Source of the DNA: a bacterium
GTDB taxonomy: Bacteria > Latescibacterota > Latescibacteria > Latescibacterales > Latescibacteraceae
Direction: 5' to 3'
NCBI GenBank assembly: GCA_021372535.1
Contig: JAJFUH010000183.1
Location: 1 to 64,000, forward strand
DNA: 64,000 nucleotides
Shown: positions 63,760 through 64,000 of the stretch, in pieces
Layout of the letters: every line of letters starts with the position of its first letter
How positions within the stretch are numbered: the stretch's first letter is position 1
The notes under the pieces: generated by a model
Told to the model about the DNA's origin: nothing
Databases searched by the model: none
What the model saw: the letters and a program-made list of their open reading frames with translations, nothing else
Position numbers and translations under genes: made by a program

Positions 63760-64000
63760 ATGGAAACAGTTTTAGTCGAGTTTGCTGAACGTTCGTATGA
63801 TATCATGATCAGAAGCGGCAGTCTCCGTCGGGCCGGTTCATTTATTCGCACCTGTATAGCGGAAAAACCTGCAAAAGCAGCCATCGTAACAACGGAAACG
63901 GTGGCCGGCCTGTACCTTGACACAGTGCTGAAGTCAATAGAAGCGGAAGGCTATTCCGTTACTGCTGTTGTTGTGCCGGATGGCGAGGAATTTAAAACTC
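63760..64000 (+). CDS. aroB: 3-dehydroquinate synthase, 3'-truncated by window edge
   Basis: Only the first 80 residues are present. The ATG at 63760 begins METVLVEFAERSYDIMI, followed by VTTETVAGLYLDTVLKS and VVVPDGEEFKT, the NAD-binding N-terminal domain of AroB. In the intact family the enzyme cyclises DAHP to 3-dehydroquinate, two steps before the AroE reaction. The frame runs off the end of the window with no stop. The identification rests on the PDGE-x-KT motif and the aroE neighbourhood. Confidence 0.88.
   Translation, partial: METVLVEFAERSYDIMIRSGSLRRAGSFIRTCIAEKPAKAAIVTTETVAGLYLDTVLKSIEAEGYSVTAVVVPDGEEFKT

Overview
The window is a chromosomal stretch of an uncultured-type, Gram-negative-architecture bacterium. 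It carries an LPS-type acyltransferase, a Wza-like outer-membrane exporter, lipoproteins, a Na+-NQR complex and a full set of vertically inherited housekeeping genes. There are no phage genes, transposase, tRNA, rRNA or CRISPR. The DUF4159/DUF4175/MoxR/DUF58/BatA cluster, GuaB3, the uroporphyrinogen-decarboxylase-family gene and the Tat-exported aldo/keto reductase together suggest an FCB-like candidate phylum. Latescibacterota is my guess; it is an inference from gene content, not a proven assignment.

Layout. Positions 1-6091 (+): topA (5' end missing), xerC, hslV, hslU, then argF. Positions 6088-20042 (+): a lipoprotein, GuaB3-type IMP dehydrogenase, then a membrane/envelope cluster (DUF4159, giant coiled-coil DUF4175, TPR, GATase-like exported protein, MoxR ATPase, DUF58, BatA). 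Positions 20430-21590: a NifS-fold protein that has lost its PLP lysine, convergent with apgM across a bidirectional terminator. Positions 23173-25946: a LOG-family hydrolase and a membrane transglutaminase with a small barrel-like partner. Positions 26238-29691: two copies of a ~140-bp repeat, in inverted orientation, enclose a UroD-family gene, a GntR regulator and a Tat-exported aldo/keto reductase. Positions 29958-35479 (-): nqrABCDEF, whose NqrA carries two RnfC-like [4Fe-4S] motifs. Positions 35893-42792 (-): smpB, amidase, DnaC-like ATPase, rph, rdgB, batD, and a periplasmic GDPD. Positions 42951-45785 (-): a very large M14 peptidase. Positions 46195-49438 (+): etfB, etfA and an FAD-linked 2-hydroxyacid dehydrogenase. 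Positions 49830-58837 (+): HpcH/HpaI aldolase, membrane metallopeptidase, lipid A-type acyltransferase, coaE, then a stand-alone receiver domain with wza/wzc and phosphomannomutase. Positions 58892-64000 (+): a lipoprotein, then an aromatic amino acid block (tyrA, a degenerate EPSP-synthase-fold protein, a small membrane protein, aroE, start of aroB).

The genes form several functional blocks: protein quality control and chromosome topology; a MoxR/vWA envelope module; a sodium-pumping respiratory entry point plus an ETF-linked dehydrogenase; exopolysaccharide export; and aromatic biosynthesis. The intergenic spaces hold at least three families of short dispersed repeats. The most unusual items are the two apparently catalytically dead paralogues (NifS-like and AroA-like), the iron-sulfur NqrA, and the inverted-repeat-bounded cassette.
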